From assembly GCA_958296345.1 (NCBI GenBank), contig CATQIJ010000017.1, positions 1 to 53,034 of the forward strand: a stretch of DNA of 53,034 nucleotides, in the 5' to 3' direction. Shown one piece after another: positions 12,067 through 21,292 of the stretch. The position numbers were made by a program, and so were the translations under genes. Each line of letters starts with the position of its first letter. The first letter of the stretch is position 1. Source of the stretch: an uncultured Rhizobiaceae bacterium (GTDB taxonomy: Bacteria > Pseudomonadota > Alphaproteobacteria > Rhizobiales > Rhizobiaceae). Under the pieces are notes generated by a model. That model searched no databases. It was given only the letters and a program-made list of their open reading frames with translations, and had not been told where the DNA came from.

Positions 12067-13365
12067 ATGACGAATGTAGCTGTAATTGGTTCTCAATGGG
12101 GTGATGAAGGTAAAGGTAAAATCGTTTGACTGGTTATCAGAACGTGCTGACCTAATTGTCCGTTTTCAAGGTGGTCATAATGCTGGCCCATACGCTCGTC
12201 TATTGACGGGACTAGTTATAAACTAAGCCTTCTTCCTTCTGGTGTTGTTAGAAAAGGTAAACTTGCCATTATTGGTAATGGCGTCGTTATTGACCCACAC
12301 GCACTCATGGCGGAAATTGAGCGCCTAGGTGAACAGGGTGTTGTGGTAACGCCTGAAAAATTTACGAATTGCTGAAAATGCTACCCTAATTCTTTCTGTT
12401 CACAGTGAGCTTGATGGTCTTCGCGAGGATGCTGCAGCGGTTAGAACTAAAATTGGTACGACACGTCGTGGCATTGGTCCTGCATACGAAGATAAAGTTG
12501 GGCGCCGTGCAATACGTGTTCTTGATTAGCTAATCTTGATAGTATTGGCCCTAAAATTGAACGCCTTTTGACGCATCATAACGCATTAAGACGCGGGCTT
12601 AATCAGCCAGAAGTTGAATTTGGTACGATTTACAAAGAGCTTGAAGCTGTTGCTGATCGCATGGTCCCGTTTAGTGAGCCCGTTTGGAAGTTACTTGATA
12701 ATGAAAAACGCAAAGGTTCGCGGATTTTATTTGAGGGTGCGCAAGGCACACTACTTGATATTGATCATGGGACATATCCATTTGTTACGTCTTCTAATAC
12801 AGTTGCGGGCCAAGCCGCTGCAGGTTCTGGCATGGGGCCAGGTTCTGTTGGTTACGTGCTAGGCATTGTAAAAGCTTATACAACACGCGTCGGTGAGGGG
12901 CCTTTCCCGACTGAACAGGAAAATGAAGTAGGTCAATTCCTTGGTGAAAAAGGACATGAGTTTGGAACAGTAACAGGTCGTAAGCGTCGTTGCGGTTGGT
13001 TTGATGCTGTGCTCGTAAGACAAGCAGTAGCAACAAACGGCATTACAGGCATCGCGCTAACAAAGCTTGATGTTTTGGATGGCCTAGAAGAAATCAAAAT
13101 ATGTGTTGGTTATAAACTTGATGGAAAAACGGTTGATTATTTGCCAGCAAGCCAAGGAACGCAAGCGCGTGTAGAGCCTATTTATGAAACACTTTCAGGT
13201 TGGAAGGGCACAACAGTTGGTGCTCGTACTTGGAAAGAATTACCTGCAGAAGCGGTTAAATATGTAAGGCATGTGGAAGAATTGATTGGATGTCCTGTGG
13301 CGCTACTTTCCACAAGTCCAGAACGAGAAGATACAATACTTGTTCATGACCCATTTCAGGACTAA
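12067..13365 (+). CDS. purA: Adenylosuccinate synthetase PurA, 5' third interrupted by five indels
   Basis: The start at 12067 gives [18 protein letters not shown], the GTP-binding N-terminus of PurA. It is followed by [26 protein letters not shown] and [12 protein letters not shown], all diagnostic. PurA makes adenylosuccinate from IMP, aspartate and GTP in AMP synthesis. Shifts near 12126, 12188, 12200 and 12364 are extra bases, and one near 12527 is a missing base. From 12568 the frame is intact to the stop. About 430 residues result when corrected, the normal length. Given the essential role and the exact repairs, sequencing error is the best explanation. Confidence 0.93.
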
Positions 13366-13437
13366 ATTAAAAGCTAGTAATTAGAAGTGATTCCATTTTT
13401 AATAAGTGTAACAGTATAAGGTGTGGGTAAACGGGGA

Positions 13438-14925
13438 ATGGCTGATTATTATTCTATACTAGATAAGACGATTTCTGGATTACCTAATAATACTCCAGAG
13501 ATTCGTAATGCGGTTTTTAAAAAGGCAAGAACTGCCATAGAAACCCAATTGAGAAACATGGACCCTTCACCTAGTGAAGATGCAATTAATTCTCAATTAA
13601 AGCTGCTTGAAGAAGCAATTTTATTAATTGATACAGAACATGGCTCTCAACCTGAGGTGACGTCAGTTCAAGAATTACCTGTTGTTGAAGAAGTCGTTCC
13701 TCAAGTTGAAGCACCTGCGCAACCTGACGTTGCGGACACTCCTGAACCTTATACTCCAGAATCGGTTGCAGCTGCTCCAGCTGCTGAAAGTGTCGTTGAT
13801 CGTGTAGATACTGCTATTGAAAAAATTCAATCTGAAGTTCCGCCGACTGTTGGTCTGGATGCTTCTGCCCCAGTTGATGCAAGTTCCAATCTTGGGCCTG
13901 TAACTGTTGATCCAGCTACACAAGATATTCTTGATCCTATTGTTAGCTCTCAATCTGACCAGCTAGCATCTGTAGGCATGGATTTGGACAAAAAAAAATC
14001 AAGCGGTTTTCTTAGTGGTCTTATTAAGCTCTTAGTTGTCCTTGGTCTTCTTGGTGGTGCTGGTTATGCTGTTTGGAAGAATAAAGATGAATTAACTGGC
14101 TTTGTAAGTAACTTAATAAAGCCTGCTGATGTGGTTGAGAATAATTCAACATCTGAAAATCCCGAGCCTATTAATGAAGTTGAAACACCAACACCTGAAC
14201 CTGTAATTCCGGAACCAGTAATACCAGAGCCAGTTGAGCCTGAAGTAATAGAACCTGAAGTTACTGAGCCAGAGGTTGTAGAGCCTGAAGTCGTGGAACC
14301 CGAAGTTGTAGAGCCTGAAACAGAAAATGAGACGACAGAAGAGCCTGTACAGGAAGAGACTCAACAAAGCGGTGTTATTCCGATTGGCGAAGTTGCTTAT
14401 CTTTATGAAGAAGGCAGTGCTGGTAGTGGGGCAACAAGAACTAATGCTGCAATTACCTGGGAACTTAAGCAAGAAAGCTTAAAAGAAGGGATTGCGCCTG
14501 AGCCAGTTATTATTGGTAAGATGGACGTTCCTGAAAAGGCTATGTCTATCGATATTAAGATTAAAAGGAATATTGATGAGGCGGTTTCTGCTAGCCATAT
14601 GATTGAACTGCGCTTTAACACCCCTGCTGATTTTGTAGGCAAGTCTGTTGAAAGCATTGCGCGTTTTGTCATGAAGGTAACAGAAGAAGCGCCTGGTGAG
14701 CCGTTGGTTGCTGTACCTGTGAAAGTGAGTGAGGGTTATTTCTTGATAGCGCTTGATAATCTCAAACAGGCTGTTGCAGTAAATACTCAGCTTCTAAAAG
14801 AGTCTGCTTGGATTGATGTTCCAGTTGTTTATGGAACCGGTAAGCGTGCTCTTATTACGTTAGAAAAAGGCAGAACAGGTGAGCGCGTATTTGATACGGC
14901 CTTTAAGGATTGGCAAAATCGATAG
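13438..14925 (+). CDS. Membrane-anchored alphaproteobacterial protein with acidic Pro-Glu repeat linker, function unknown
   Basis: The start is taken at ATG 13438 (MADYYSILDKTISGLP) because this N-terminus recurs in homologues in this class. GTG at 13423 is an alternative. An N-terminal helical domain (about 70 residues) is followed by an acidic disordered region. One transmembrane helix lies near residue 200 (FLSGLIKLLVVLGLLGGAGY). A linker of repeated PEPVIPEPVIPEP / EPEVVEPEVVEPE units (about 245-300) then leads to a folded C-terminal domain of about 150 residues. The repeat suggests a periplasm-spanning spacer. It sits 72 bases after purA. I do not recognise a biochemical function. Confidence 0.7.
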   Translation: MADYYSILDKTISGLPNNTPEIRNAVFKKARTAIETQLRNMDPSPSEDAINSQLKLLEEAILLIDTEHGSQPEVTSVQELPVVEEVVPQVEAPAQPDVADTPEPYTPESVAAAPAAESVVDRVDTAIEKIQSEVPPTVGLDASAPVDASSNLGPVTVDPATQDILDPIVSSQSDQLASVGMDLDKKKSSGFLSGLIKLLVVLGLLGGAGYAVWKNKDELTGFVSNLIKPADVVENNSTSENPEPINEVETPTPEPVIPEPVIPEPVEPEVIEPEVTEPEVVEPEVVEPEVVEPETENETTEEPVQEETQQSGVIPIGEVAYLYEEGSAGSGATRTNAAITWELKQESLKEGIAPEPVIIGKMDVPEKAMSIDIKIKRNIDEAVSASHMIELRFNTPADFVGKSVESIARFVMKVTEEAPGEPLVAVPVKVSEGYFLIALDNLKQAVAVNTQLLKESAWIDVPVVYGTGKRALITLEKGRTGERVFDTAFKDWQNR

Positions 14926-14975
14926 CTAGGCCCCTTGCTTCTTAGCGTAAAAGGGTATTAGAAAGTAAAAATATA

Positions 14976-15109
14976 CTCCAGGGGGTGCCCATATGGGCTG
15001 AGATGTTTCAAAGAAATTTGAAACGAACCCCTGATCACAGTTGTAAATGTAATTTTATAAACAATGTGGTCTGGAACCTGATCTGGTTGATACCAGCGTA
15101 GGAATGGAG
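14976..15109 (+). ncRNA. TPP riboswitch (THI element)
   Basis: The conserved core blocks are present in order: GGGGTGCCC...GGGCTGAGATG at 14981-15005, CGAACCCCTGATC at 15024-15036, and GAACCTGATCTGGTT followed by GATACCAGCGTAGGAA at 15074-15104. A closing P1 stem pairs CTCCA (14976-14980) with TGGAG (15105-15109). The segment between 15037 and 15073 forms the variable P3 extension. It binds thiamine pyrophosphate and normally represses downstream genes when TPP is plentiful. It directly precedes the permease-binding protein-TenA operon, as expected for thiamine-precursor uptake. Confidence 0.97.
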
Positions 15110-15113
15110 AAGC

Positions 15114-15148
15114 GCAAAATACTTTATTTATTTTGCTTGTCTTCTTTT
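15114..15148 (+). promoter_or_regulatory. Candidate expression-platform hairpin of the TPP riboswitch
   Basis: GCAAAAT (15114-15120) pairs perfectly with ATTTTGC (15130-15136), followed by a T-rich stretch TTGTCTTCTTTT. It sits four bases after P1 and may act as a weak terminator or ribosome-access switch. The stem is AT-rich, so translational control is also possible. Confidence 0.4.
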
Positions 15149-15173
15149 CGGCCGTATTGAGAAAAATGGTTCG

Positions 15174-15947
15174 GTGGAAAGAAACCTTAAGATCATTGCT
15201 GGAAAGAGCTTCTATACGCTGATTGTCTGCGTATTTTTGCTTGTACTTTGGCAAGTCAGTATTTGGGTTTTTAACCCGCCGCAATATCTGTTTTCTGCAC
15301 CTTCAGCAGTTGCCGATGCCTTTATGCAAAACCCCAATTACCTATTTTCGAACATGTTCATCACGCTCAAAGAAATGGTTCTGGGTTTCTTAGTGGGGTC
15401 GTTTGTTGGAATTTTAATTGCGCTGTTGCTTTCACAATTTGAGTTGTTAGATCGCTATCTCATGCCTTTAGTTGTTGTCACTCAGACATTGCCCGTTTTT
15501 GCTATTGCACCGCTTTTGGTGATTTGGTTTGGGTTTGGCATTGGCTCTAAAATTGTTATGGCAGCGTTGATAATATTTTTCCCAGTGGCTTCAGCTTTTT
15601 ATGATGGGTTGAAATCGACTTCTTCAACATGGCTTGATTTAGCTCGGTCTTGGAAGATGTCGAAATTGCAAACATTATTACATTTTCGTATTCCAGCCGC
15701 TTTGCCGTCTTTGATGACTGGTTTGAAAGTTGCTGCCACTATTGCGCCGATTGGTGCAATTGTGGGTGAGTGGGCAGGGGCTGCGGGAGGATTAGGCTTT
15801 GTGATGTTGCAGGCAAATGCTCGCACGCAAACTGCCACTGTATTTGCAAGTCTTGTATTGTTGGGGCTATCCGCATGGGCTTTGCGATGGATTGTTGTTC
15901 AATTGGCTGACCATTTTGTTTGGTGGTCAGCTACTAAAGTTTCTTAA
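15174..15947 (+). CDS. thiX: ABC transporter permease for a thiamine pyrimidine precursor (ThiX-like)
   Basis: This 257-residue inner-membrane protein has about six helices and a BPD_transp_1 permease loop (LDLARSWKMSKLQTLLHFRIPAALPSLM; the EAA-type coupling region near residues 160-190), followed by APIGAIVGEWAGAAGGLG. This matches the NitT/TauT/ThiX class. The GTG at 15174 is the first in-frame start after the riboswitch. Substrate is inferred from the upstream TPP riboswitch and downstream ThiY and TenA homologues: N-formyl-4-amino-5-aminomethyl-2-methylpyrimidine or HMP. The usual ATPase (ThiZ) gene is not in this operon. Confidence 0.85.
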   Translation: MERNLKIIAGKSFYTLIVCVFLLVLWQVSIWVFNPPQYLFSAPSAVADAFMQNPNYLFSNMFITLKEMVLGFLVGSFVGILIALLLSQFELLDRYLMPLVVVTQTLPVFAIAPLLVIWFGFGIGSKIVMAALIIFFPVASAFYDGLKSTSSTWLDLARSWKMSKLQTLLHFRIPAALPSLMTGLKVAATIAPIGAIVGEWAGAAGGLGFVMLQANARTQTATVFASLVLLGLSAWALRWIVVQLADHFVWWSATKVS

Positions 15948-15962
15948 AACACGGAGTAAAAA

Positions 15963-16898
15963 ATGTACCGTTTAATGATTGCCATCATGGCTTCTTTCTT
16001 AATAATTTTGCCAGCTCATTCGGCAGAAAAGCTGACTGTTCTTCTAGACTGGTTTGTCAATCCGGATCACGCGCCACTTGTTGTTGCTAAGCAGCGTGGT
16101 ATGTTTAAGGCTGCTGGTCTTGAAGTTGATCTCATTCCGCCAGCAGATCCAAGCGCACCGCCAAGACTAGTTGCAAGTGGTCAGGCTGATATCGCTATTT
16201 CATATCAACCACAACTTCATGTGCAAGTCTCAGAAGGCCTACCACTTACTCGTATTGGTACAATTGTAGAAACGCCGCTTAACTCTCTTATCGTTTTGAA
16301 AGACGGGCCGATTAAATCAATTGCTGATCTTAAAGGTAAGAAGATTGGTTTTTCTGTTGGTGGTTTTGAAGATGCTTTATTAAAAGCAATGCTTGGTAAG
16401 CATGGGGTGTCTATGGATGATATCGAACTGATTAACGTGAATTTTGCACTTTCGCCATCGCTCTTTAGCGGTAATGTTGATGCTGTGATTGGCGCTTATC
16501 GTAATTTTGAACTTAACCAGATGGAAATCGAAGGTAAGCCTGGTGTTGCTTATTATCCAGAAGAGCATGGCGTTCCCGTTTTTGATGAACTTATTTTGGT
16601 TGCTAAGAACGACACCGTAAATGATCCACGTTACAAGACTTTTTTGAATGTTATTGAAGAAGCAACTTTGTTTTTAACCAATCATCCTAAAGAAGCCTGG
16701 AAAGATTTCATTGCTGCTCATCCTGATTTAGATAATGAGCCAAACATTCGTGCATGGCGCGATACGCTTCCGCGCTTTGCTAAGCGTCCTTTGGCTCTTG
16801 ATACAAACCGCTATGAACGCTTTGCCGAGTTCATGAAATCATCAGGTTTGATTAAGTCATCTCCAGCGCTAGAGATTTATGCAATTGAGCTTAAATAA
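15963..16898 (+). CDS. thiY: ABC transporter substrate-binding protein for a thiamine pyrimidine precursor (ThiY-like, NMT1/THI5 family)
   Basis: This 311-residue protein starts with a signal peptide (about residues 1-20, ending SAE). The mature N-terminus KLTVLLDWFVNPDHAPLVVA and the block GLEVDLIPPADPSAPPRLVA are signature sequences of the NMT1/THI5-like family that includes Bacillus ThiY. It would capture the formylaminopyrimidine in the periplasm and pass it to the permease. It begins 15 bases after the permease stop, and its own stop overlaps the TenA start by one base. The frame is intact. Confidence 0.88.
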   Translation: MYRLMIAIMASFLIILPAHSAEKLTVLLDWFVNPDHAPLVVAKQRGMFKAAGLEVDLIPPADPSAPPRLVASGQADIAISYQPQLHVQVSEGLPLTRIGTIVETPLNSLIVLKDGPIKSIADLKGKKIGFSVGGFEDALLKAMLGKHGVSMDDIELINVNFALSPSLFSGNVDAVIGAYRNFELNQMEIEGKPGVAYYPEEHGVPVFDELILVAKNDTVNDPRYKTFLNVIEEATLFLTNHPKEAWKDFIAAHPDLDNEPNIRAWRDTLPRFAKRPLALDTNRYERFAEFMKSSGLIKSSPALEIYAIELK

Positions 16899-17548
16899 TG
16901 TCTCGACCAACTGAACTATTACGTGATGCCAATTTAGATGATTGGCATCATGCAACGCGTCACAAGTTTTGTGCTGAGCTTGCTGAGGGTAGCTTGCCAC
17001 TTGATAAAATGCGGAATTATCTCGCTCAAGACTATCAGTTTATCGATAATTTCTTTCGCCTAGCTGCCAGTGCAATTCATCACGCCCCAAGCTTGCCTGA
17101 TCGTTTGCCACTTGCACAATTTATGGGCGTGCTTGCTGGACCTGAAAACACTTATTTTCAGCGCTCATTTGATGTGCTTGATGTTCATATAAAAGAACGT
17201 ACTAATCCAAGTTTAAAAGAGCCTACGAAAGCGTTTCAGGATTTGATGTTAAAAGCATCTCAATCTGGAAATTATGGCGCGATGGTAGCTGTTCTTTGCG
17301 TTGCTGAATGGTCTTATCTTGAATGGGCAACGCCGTTTGCATCTTATAATAAAGATCTACCATTTTATTTTTCTGAATGGATTGATCTACACGTAGGTGA
17401 CTACTTTGAAAGCGTGGTTGAGCACTTACGCGAGCAAGTGGATGTAGCTTATGACGAAGCTAATGAAGAAGGTCGTGCAGTAATTTCAGAATATTTTGCT
17501 GAGGCAGTTCGTTTAGAACGTGCCTTCTTTGATGTGTCTTACGCATAA
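16898..17548 (+). CDS. tenA: TenA-family aminopyrimidine aminohydrolase (thiaminase II)
   Basis: This 216-residue all-helical protein is of the usual TenA size. It has the N-terminal FCAELAEGSLPLDKMRNYLAQDYQF, the cysteine-containing helix AVLCVAEWSYLEWA (the nucleophile region) and a C-terminal glutamate helix VRLERAFFDVSY. TenA hydrolyses aminomethylpyrimidine from degraded thiamine to HMP. With the upstream transporter this makes a complete import-and-salvage route, except for the ATPase. TAATG overlap with thiY indicates translational coupling, and the whole operon is expected to be under the TPP riboswitch at 14976. Confidence 0.92.
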   Translation: MSRPTELLRDANLDDWHHATRHKFCAELAEGSLPLDKMRNYLAQDYQFIDNFFRLAASAIHHAPSLPDRLPLAQFMGVLAGPENTYFQRSFDVLDVHIKERTNPSLKEPTKAFQDLMLKASQSGNYGAMVAVLCVAEWSYLEWATPFASYNKDLPFYFSEWIDLHVGDYFESVVEHLREQVDVAYDEANEEGRAVISEYFAEAVRLERAFFDVSYA

Positions 17549-17553
17549 TATAT

Positions 17554-17592
17554 CTCACCCTAATTCTTTGATAGGGATAGGGTGAGAAAGTG
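17554..17592 (+). terminator. Probable terminator of the thiamine salvage operon
   Basis: CTCACCCTA (17554-17562) and TAGGGTGAG (17578-17586) pair perfectly around a 15-base loop. AAAGTGTTTTT follows, which is a weak T tract. Confidence 0.6.
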
Positions 17593-17639
17593 TTTTTAAA
17601 ACTAACTTGCTCACCGCTAGCAGGGGAATTTTTATCAAT

Positions 17640-17785
17640 TACAAACTATGTTGTGCCTAGAATATCTGAGAATTGAGGTCGTGCAATTGGCATGGTTTAG
17701 ATTGCTGAGGAATATTGAGTTCCATCTGCTCTTACCAAAAATAGACCTAGCTCACTGAATAGTTCAAGTTCTGTAATGCTTTCTG
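17640..17785 (-). other. Intergenic stretch with a possible decayed coding fragment
   Basis: On the minus strand one frame reads a protein-like segment (SITELELFSELGLFLVRADG) for about 30 codons, then a stop, then a second short run (MPIARPQFSDILG). There is no start and no recognised family. It may be the relic of a gene, or chance. Nothing else is visible between the tenA terminator and the TadG-like gene. Confidence 0.25.
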
Positions 17786-17822
17786 CGGGTTCATGAAAAT
17801 TTTATTCATTGAGGATGCCAAA

Positions 17823-19316
17823 ATGAAAAGTGCAGCAAAAGCATTTAAGTCTAAATTCGTAGCTTTTCGTGCAAATGAAACAGGTAGTGTTCTGATCATA
17901 TTTGTACTCTGCTTCCTAGTACTTGTATTGGCTATAGGGGCATTAGTTGATTATACGCGGATGACTAATGATCGCTCAAAATTCCAAGCGGTTTTGGATG
18001 CTGCTACTCTTAACGCAGCAATATCCCTTAGCAAGAATGATTGGGCTGTGGCTAAGCAAGACGGTGAAGAGAGTTTTTCAATAAATCTTCCACTTACTAT
18101 GAAAAATTCCTTACTTTCCGTTGAACTGACTTACGTAGATGAAACCGTTTACGGTAAAGTAAAAAGTAAATCTGAGAATTATTTTATGGGGTTGTTCGGC
18201 GTTAAAAAGATTAATTACGAAGTTGAAGCAGCCGTTTATTTACCGGATTATCCAATCGAAGTTTCTCTGGTACTAGATACAACCTATTCAATGACAGTTG
18301 GTAACAAAATTGGAACTCTAAAAACAGCAGCGAACAATTTCGTTGACAGCGTGCTTTCTAGCCCAACCGCAGATCGCAAAATTTCGATTGTACCATTTGC
18401 CCAATATGTAAATGTTGGACGTGACAAAATGGGTTCAACTTGGCTAGCCGCAGAAGATGAAGTTATACAAGTACCTGAGCAATGTACGACAACAACACCA
18501 ATTGTATCACAATCTGGCTGTACAACCCAAACCACCAATCACCCAGCCACAGAAGTGCCTGAGCAATGTTCTCCTGCTGTGTATAATGACGGTGTCTTAG
18601 TTAGTCCTGCCAGTTGCACTCCAGCATATACTCAGCCTGCATCCACATCTAGTTCTCAGTCATGCAGTAACATTACTTAGGGGCCACCGGAAACAACTTG
18701 CCAACCAGCTTATGATTACACAATCTATTGGAATGGCTGCGTTGCTTAACGTAAATATCCACGTAATCTGAATGATATGGACTTCAGCTTCCGCGTGCCA
18801 GGACCAAATTCACTAGTTTGCCCAAGTGAAATTCTGCCACTGACGGATAATAAAAATTCACTCAAAGCTAAAATCAACTCCCTTGCACCCATAGGTAACA
18901 CTTATATTCCGCAAGGAGTTGTTTGGGGTGCCAGAACGCTGTCAACGATAGAGCCTTATAGTGAAGCTAAGTCAGAATCTCAAATGGCAAGCCTTAAAGG
19001 CAGGCGTTTTATGGTGTTAATGACAGACGGGGTTAATTTTGCTTCCCCCTTAGTTCCTAGCTCTCCACTTCACACTGGTACTGACTACGACAAATCAAAT
19101 AGTTGGCTAACAGAGGCTTGTGAAAATGCTAAAGATGACGACATCACAATATTTACTATTTCATTTGGAACTTCAGTCAATACTGAAACACAGGCACTGC
19201 TTCGTGACTGCGCTTCGGAACCTGAAGGATATTTTCAAGCAGCGACAAATAGCAAATTCAAGGATAGCTTTAGTTCAATCGCAGGTTTAATTCTTTCTCC
19301 ATACCTATCGAAGTAA
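17823..19316 (+). pseudogene. TadG-like pilus assembly / von Willebrand A protein with two in-frame stops
   Basis: The ATG at 17823 follows GAGG and gives a TadE/TadG N-terminus: a basic segment, then one membrane helix (SVLIIFVLCFLVLVLAIGALVD) and DRSKFQAVLDAATLNAA. A von Willebrand A fold follows, with the MIDAS-like DTTYSMT near residue 155, a Cys/Pro/Thr-rich insertion, and a C-terminal half with LMTDGVN and the ISFGTSVN strand. The reading frame never shifts, but TAG at 18678 and TAA at 18747 interrupt it inside the Cys-rich insertion. Both halves remain conserved. It is either a recent pseudogene or carries base errors. No other tad genes are nearby. Confidence 0.75.
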
Positions 19317-19527
19317 CAACTTCTTAGAATGTAGAATAAAATGCTGGTTACCCTTTTGGATAACTGACAGGTAATTCTGTTTAATGGAAGGTGATAACCT
19401 GTCTATGCAAATAATTTGCTTTTAATTGAAGTTTTACTTTTCTGCGGTTTTTCATTATTCGCTTGGGTAGAATCTATTTTAAAAGGAACGTTTGTTCTCG
19501 ATACGTGGCAGTTTTCTCGAGGCGATA

Positions 19528-19553
19528 AAAAAGGCTCATATAAGAGCCTTTTT
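19528..19553 (-). terminator. Terminator of rpoH (palindromic)
   Basis: AAAAAGGCTC and GAGCCTTTTT form a 10-bp stem with a 6-base loop, lying 21 bases beyond the rpoH stop. The A/T flanks make it functional from either strand. Confidence 0.85.
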
Positions 19554-19573
19554 AAATCTCTATTTTGGTTTGC

Positions 19574-20479
19574 TTAAGAAGTTTGATGTTCAAGCTGTGG
19601 ATTTGGCTTTGCTAATTCTTTTGCAGAGGCAACCATGGCTTTTTGTACTTTTTCAAACGCTCTGACTTCAATTTGGCGAACCCGTTCGCGGGAAATGTCA
19701 AACTCACCTGAAAGCGATTCTAAGGTAATTGGGCTTTCTTCTAAACGGCGAGCCATGAAGATGCGTTGTTCGCGCTCATTAAGAACACTCATTGCATCGG
19801 CAAGCATTTCGCGGCGGCTTTCCAATTCATCTTGCTGAACTAAAATTTGTTCTGCGCTTTCAGAATCATCCTTAAGCCAATCTTGCCATTCTCCGCTTTC
19901 TCCTTCTGCAGCCTTAATTGGTGCATTAAGAGAAGCATCACCTGCCATACGGCGGTTCATCGATGTAACTTCTGCTTCGCTCACGCCAAGCTGAGTAGCA
20001 ATTTGCGTTACTTGATCTGGGTTTAGATCGCCATCATCCAAAGCTTGAATACGGTTTTTTGCTTTACGCAGGTTAAAGAACAAACGCTTTTGGTTCGCGG
20101 TTGTACCTATTTTTACGAGTGACCATGAGCGCAGTACATATTCCTGAATAGACGCTTTAATCCACCACATTGCATAGGTTGCAAGGCGGAAGCCGCGTTC
20201 TGGATCGAATTTCTTTACAGCCTGCATTAGACCAACATTGCCTTCAGAGACAACTTCACCAATTGGCAGACCATAGCCGCGATAGCCCATAGCAATTTTT
20301 GCTACGAGGCGTAAATGGCTTGTTACGAGCTTGTGTGCTGCATCACGGTCATCGTGTTCAAGATAGCTCTTAGCCAACATATATTCTTGGTTTGGCTCAA
20401 GCATAGGGAATTTTCGGATTTCTTGCATATAGCGAGAAAGACCATTCTCACTTGATATTGTAGGTAAATTCTGGGCCAT
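19574..20479 (-). CDS. rpoH: RNA polymerase heat-shock sigma factor RpoH (sigma-32)
   Basis: The start is set at the Met at 20479 (MAQNLPTISSENGLSRYMQE), preceded by GGAGAAGGG. An upstream Met at 20500 is possible. The protein has about 301 residues. It has sigma region 2 with GLPIGEVVSEGNVGLMQAVKKFDPERGFRLATYAMWWIKA, the RpoH box QKRLFFNLRKAK, and region 4 with SGEFDISRERVRQIE. It directs heat-shock transcription and is a likely regulator of ftsH in this window. A rpoH-rluD neighbourhood is common in rhizobia; here a DUF1851-type gene and a helicase lie between them. Confidence 0.95.
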   Translation of the reverse strand: MAQNLPTISSENGLSRYMQEIRKFPMLEPNQEYMLAKSYLEHDDRDAAHKLVTSHLRLVAKIAMGYRGYGLPIGEVVSEGNVGLMQAVKKFDPERGFRLATYAMWWIKASIQEYVLRSWSLVKIGTTANQKRLFFNLRKAKNRIQALDDGDLNPDQVTQIATQLGVSEAEVTSMNRRMAGDASLNAPIKAAEGESGEWQDWLKDDSESAEQILVQQDELESRREMLADAMSVLNEREQRIFMARRLEESPITLESLSGEFDISRERVRQIEVRAFEKVQKAMVASAKELAKPNPQLEHQTS

Positions 20480-20798
20480 ATTAGCACCCTTCTCCTTCAT
20501 CTAAAACAATGCTCCTTCTTGGAAGCGAGCATCCTATAGCTATTATATAGGTATTAATTTCAGCTATTCACATGAAATTTTGGTAATGTTAGTGCAGAAT
20601 CGCATATTTTGAAGAGTTTGACTAAGGAACTGTGAATTTTTCTATAAATCTGACGGCACGATTATCGCAGTTGTAATAAGGCGGGCAGTTTGGAGTTATT
20701 ATGTGTGGGTAAGCGGGATGACTGCTTTGAGCCCGAATTGACTGAAGATTTCTATTCTATTACCCGCAACTTAATCTGAGCTCCATCAGGTAAATTTT
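20480..20798. other. rpoH upstream region, no gene seen
   Basis: There is no credible coding frame. On the minus strand a TATAAT-like -10 (plus coordinates 20542-20547) lies about 60 bases before the rpoH start and has only a weak -35 match. The rest shows no repeat or hairpin I would defend. Confidence 0.4.
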
Positions 20799-21188
20799 TT
20801 ATCTGTCTGCCCATTCACCAGCGTGGTAAATCAACTCCTTTAATGGAACAGAACGTATATTAGTTACATCATATTTTCCTCCAAATATTGCAGGAATAAC
20901 AAAATAATAGCCATAACCGGCTTTTAGAGCACCCAGTTCCTATCTTGCTAACTTTACTAAATTTACCATTTCCCAATCTAATATAAAGTCATCGTTGTCA
21001 ATTAGTTGAGAGAAACTACTTAAAGACTGAGCTACAATTTCACAGGTCAACTCTTCTGGACAAACTCGCCAGAAACACTCCTCAGTATCTCGTAGTAATA
21101 AATTTCCAAATTCATTTGATCCAACGATTTCTTCAGCCTTCAATCCCGTCCAACTCCAGGCATCATTGATGTCTTTTAGGTAACTCAA
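20799..21188 (-). pseudogene. DUF1851 / Tdi1-type immunity-like protein with an in-frame TAG
   Basis: Reading through one TAG at 20940-20942, the frame encodes about 129 residues. They match the C-terminal DUF1851 (T6SS immunity Tdi1-type) domain: WSWTGLKAEEIVGSNEFGN, CFWRVCPEELTCEIVAQS and DWEMVNLVKLAR, then after the stop ELGALKAGYGYYFVIPAIFGG and a terminal HAGEWADR. Conservation is equally good on both sides of the stop, with no shift. Members of this family occur as immunity proteins to ADP-ribosylating or nuclease effectors, and also as orphan domestic genes. No effector or secretion genes are nearby, so the role is open. Confidence 0.65.
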
Positions 21189-21292
21189 AATTTTAACCTA
21201 TCTCTAGCTTAAGTTAGTATAAATATGAATGTCACACATGCTGCATTTTGTTTAGACTGATGTGTGACATTTCTAATTGAATTTACTGCCAA

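Noticed and set aside
14146..14472. Long minus-strand ORF opposite the Pro-Glu repeat linker
   Set aside because: It is an antisense shadow of a repetitive coding segment; its composition is an artefact of the repeats.
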